In this document: one piece after another, positions 62,205-64,000 of the stretch | How the letters are laid out: every line of letters begins with the position of its first letter | How positions within the stretch are numbered: position 1 is the first letter of the stretch | From: Reticulitermes speratus | Lineage: Eukaryota; Arthropoda; Insecta; Blattodea; Rhinotermitidae | NCBI GenBank assembly: GCA_021186555.1 | Contig: JAJKFL010000012.1 | Coordinates: 21,835,711 to 21,899,710 of the forward strand | DNA: 64,000 nucleotides | Direction of reading: 5' to 3' | The notes under the pieces: model-generated | Told to the model about the DNA's origin: nothing | The model's database searches: none | What the model saw: only the letters and a program-made list of their open reading frames with translations | Position numbers and translations under genes: made by a program

Positions 62205-62455
62205 GGAGCCGATCCCAGTGGCCGAGCGGTCTAAGGTGTGGGTCTGCGGCCACACGCTTGCTAGGATTGTGGGTTCGAATCCCACCAGGGGCATGGATGT
62301 CTGTCTCTTGTGAGTGTTGTGTGTTGTCAGGTAGAGGTCTCTGCGACGAGCTGGTCCCTCATCCAGAGGAGTCCCACTGAAAATGGTGTGTCTAAAAAGT
62401 GTGATCGTGAAGCCTCGAAACATGAGGCGGCCTAGGCCCCCAAGGGGCTGTCGAG

Positions 62456-62459
<4 letters not shown>
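62205..62459 (+). mobile_element. SINE family A1, best copy
   Basis: GATCCCAGTGGCCGAGCGGT head with TCTAAGG A box, GTGGGTTCGAATCCCACC B box, GGTAGAGGTCTCTGCGACGA, GTGATCGTGAAGCCTCG and 3' end CCCCCAAGGGGCTGTCGAGC. The A and B boxes are intact, so RNA polymerase III transcription is conceivable. The head resembles a serine- or leucine-type tRNA but the rest of a cloverleaf is missing. Confidence 0.85.

Positions 62460-62460
<1 letters not shown>

Positions 62461-62491
<31 letters not shown>
62461..62491. repeat. 31-base poly-G tract
   Basis: An uninterrupted run of G directly after the SINE end, where an A-rich or T-rich tail is usual. Confidence 0.95.
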
Positions 62492-62492
<1 letters not shown>

Positions 62493-63138
62493 ACATAGGA
62501 TATATCATTATAATTTGAAAATGACTGCGGAGCGAGTATAGTCTATCATTAGTGCCTATACACAATAATAAGCAATTAGAACGTCTTTAAACCATTTTAG
62601 GCAAATATCACACTGGCACTTCAATAAATTAATGTATTTCTCAGTTTTATTTACATAACTATAAAACTTCAGTACATTATAATTACAAATTTCATGGTCT
62701 AAATATCTATACACACCAATACTTGTGCCAATGCATTACACCACTCAACTTTCATTCTATTAATTTCTGACAACTTTTCGCAAATACTCATATTTACTTT
62801 ATAAACATATCAAATATTTAGTCTTTCATTTCTTGTACAGTATATATATATATACCCTTTAAAATGTGTATGGAGCAATAAACTACTATTTTTCAAAAAC
62901 TCTACATTGTTCAATGTTAACAAACACACACTCACTGTATGCTACTAGCAGCAGTAAAAATACTTGTCCAGAATTATGCCCAACTTTGTACACCACAACT
63001 GACAAGCAAATGCTTCTGAGTAAAACATATCACCACAACCAATGGTGTGTACAGTACTGCTAAATTCTTCCCAATAACCCATAAAATGAACTCTTTCCTC
63101 CCTTACATTTCCCCAGCCCACAGAGCCACAAAACTATG
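62492..63138. other. no recognisable gene
   Basis: AT-rich. A short TA repeat lies near 62840-62853. Confidence 0.5.
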
Positions 63139-63146
63139 ACCTAAAT

Positions 63147-63464
63147 CAGAGGTTCGGAACCTTTTTCAATATATGAGGACCCCTTCTTAACTTTGAAAAA
63201 TTTCATGGACCCCCACATATTAACAGTTGTATCTTTAGGCTCTGTTAATTGAGAAAATACACACTAACAAAAAAAAAAAAAAAACTATTATCAAGTCAGT
63301 AACCTCTGTAAATAAAATCACATTTTATTTATCTCAAACATAACGAGGAATGAGGTACTGACTGAAGGACCCAGACATGCTGTGGAACTGTGTGAATTCA
63401 GACAGCCCCTGGGAAAACCCCGTGGCCTCCAAGGGGTCCACAGCCCACAGGTTAGGAACCACTG
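63147..63464. mobile_element. hAT-type MITE
   Basis: Ends CAGAGGTTCGGAACCT and, reversed, CAGTGGTTCCTAACCT. Flanks ACCTAAAT (63139-63146) and ATCTGAAT (63465-63472) agree at 6 of 8 bases. The GGACCCC/GGGGTCC subterminal segments and CAG-GGTTC ends are typical of hAT-family MITEs. Length 318 bp, non-coding. Confidence 0.8.
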
Positions 63465-63472
63465 ATCTGAAT

Positions 63473-64000
63473 AGTATGCACATTAAGAACAAAACAGTTC
63501 ATCCTATGCTTTTCACGGCTATAACTCCTCACTGACAGAATGTATGTTCTGTCTTGTTTTCCAGCTGTGTGTCTATGTACTTCCTCTTCAAACGCTGAAA
63601 TGATTCAATGATAGCTGCTCTGTAAAGGAAGAAACTTGTTTAAAGAATTCTGAAAGAAAATACAGGTACATACCATATTTTCCACCATGCATGATGCTAC
63701 AAGTGATAAGACACACCCTATAATTGGTAAGGTAATTTTGCAGATTTAATAGCTCACTTACGTAATTTTACCTTAGAGACGCAGGGTGATTTTTAGGGAC
63801 ATTTTTCAGGGAAATACGTGGGAAATATGGTACATGATGTCAGTATCTGATACTTCTTAACAATGTCTGCAAAAAGTTATGAACATCCATACGACTAAAG
63901 CAATGAGTGTGGTCAGAATTGCAGCATCCATATTAAATACAACAAGAAGAAAATACAGCAGTATTTTAATGAATGTGCCCAGTTTTTAAAAAAAAAACTG
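63473..64000. other. no recognisable feature
   Basis: AT-rich sequence with short frames to the window edge. Confidence 0.5.

Overview
The window is eukaryotic, repeat-dense DNA, most likely from a polyneopteran insect. A cockroach or termite is my best guess, because several degraded retrotransposon reading frames and tRNA-derived SINEs resemble repeats I associate with Blattodea. That placement is recall-based inference. There are no bacterial-style genes, operons, CRISPR arrays or rRNA genes. The only host protein-coding sequence I can support is one exon, 55068 down to 54450 on the minus strand. It looks like the first coding exon of a La-related protein 1 (LARP1) gene and ends in a strong splice donor. 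I recognise no further larp1 exon at lower coordinates, so 1-54449 may be largely or wholly first intron.

The rest is transposon debris. From left to right it holds: a Harbinger-like element with TAA target duplication and a decayed MADF-domain frame (1534-2265); a pogo/Tigger-like transposase relic (about 5600-6010); mariner remnants at 27581-28220 and a palindromic mariner dimer at 32482-33234; LINE reverse-transcriptase fragments at 23805-24710, 25380-25660, 36616-37588, 51885-53066 and 57100-59118; two hAT-type MITEs with 8-bp target duplications (45280-45643, 63147-63464); and a 2.66-kb inverted-repeat element with a perfect 9-bp target duplication (46297-48955). At least four SINE families with tRNA-like heads occur. 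The commonest has about fifteen full or partial copies.

The most interesting signal is a set of hammerhead-ribozyme-like motifs scattered through the window. Each has a CUGANGA core, a helix II hairpin, GAAA, a very short palindromic helix III, a GUH cleavage triplet and a helix I whose two strands change together from locus to locus. The best are 5020-5064(-), 8462-8503(-), 9459-9497(-), 42065-42106(+), 47109-47151(+) and 59282-59325(+). Several sit inside foldback repeats, and four have AATAAA a few tens of bases after the predicted cut. A second, more decayed foldback family (called family A here, about ten copies) carries the same architecture. Type I hammerheads with short helix III are known from Penelope-like retroelements. 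No Penelope reverse transcriptase is recognisable here, so these look like non-autonomous or truncated relatives. Three of the best lie on the same strand as larp1 and would be co-transcribed if that intron spans them.

Long stretches hold no recognisable gene and are listed as such. Most open frames of 60-140 codons fall in repeats or lack any recognisable domain, and are not annotated as genes.
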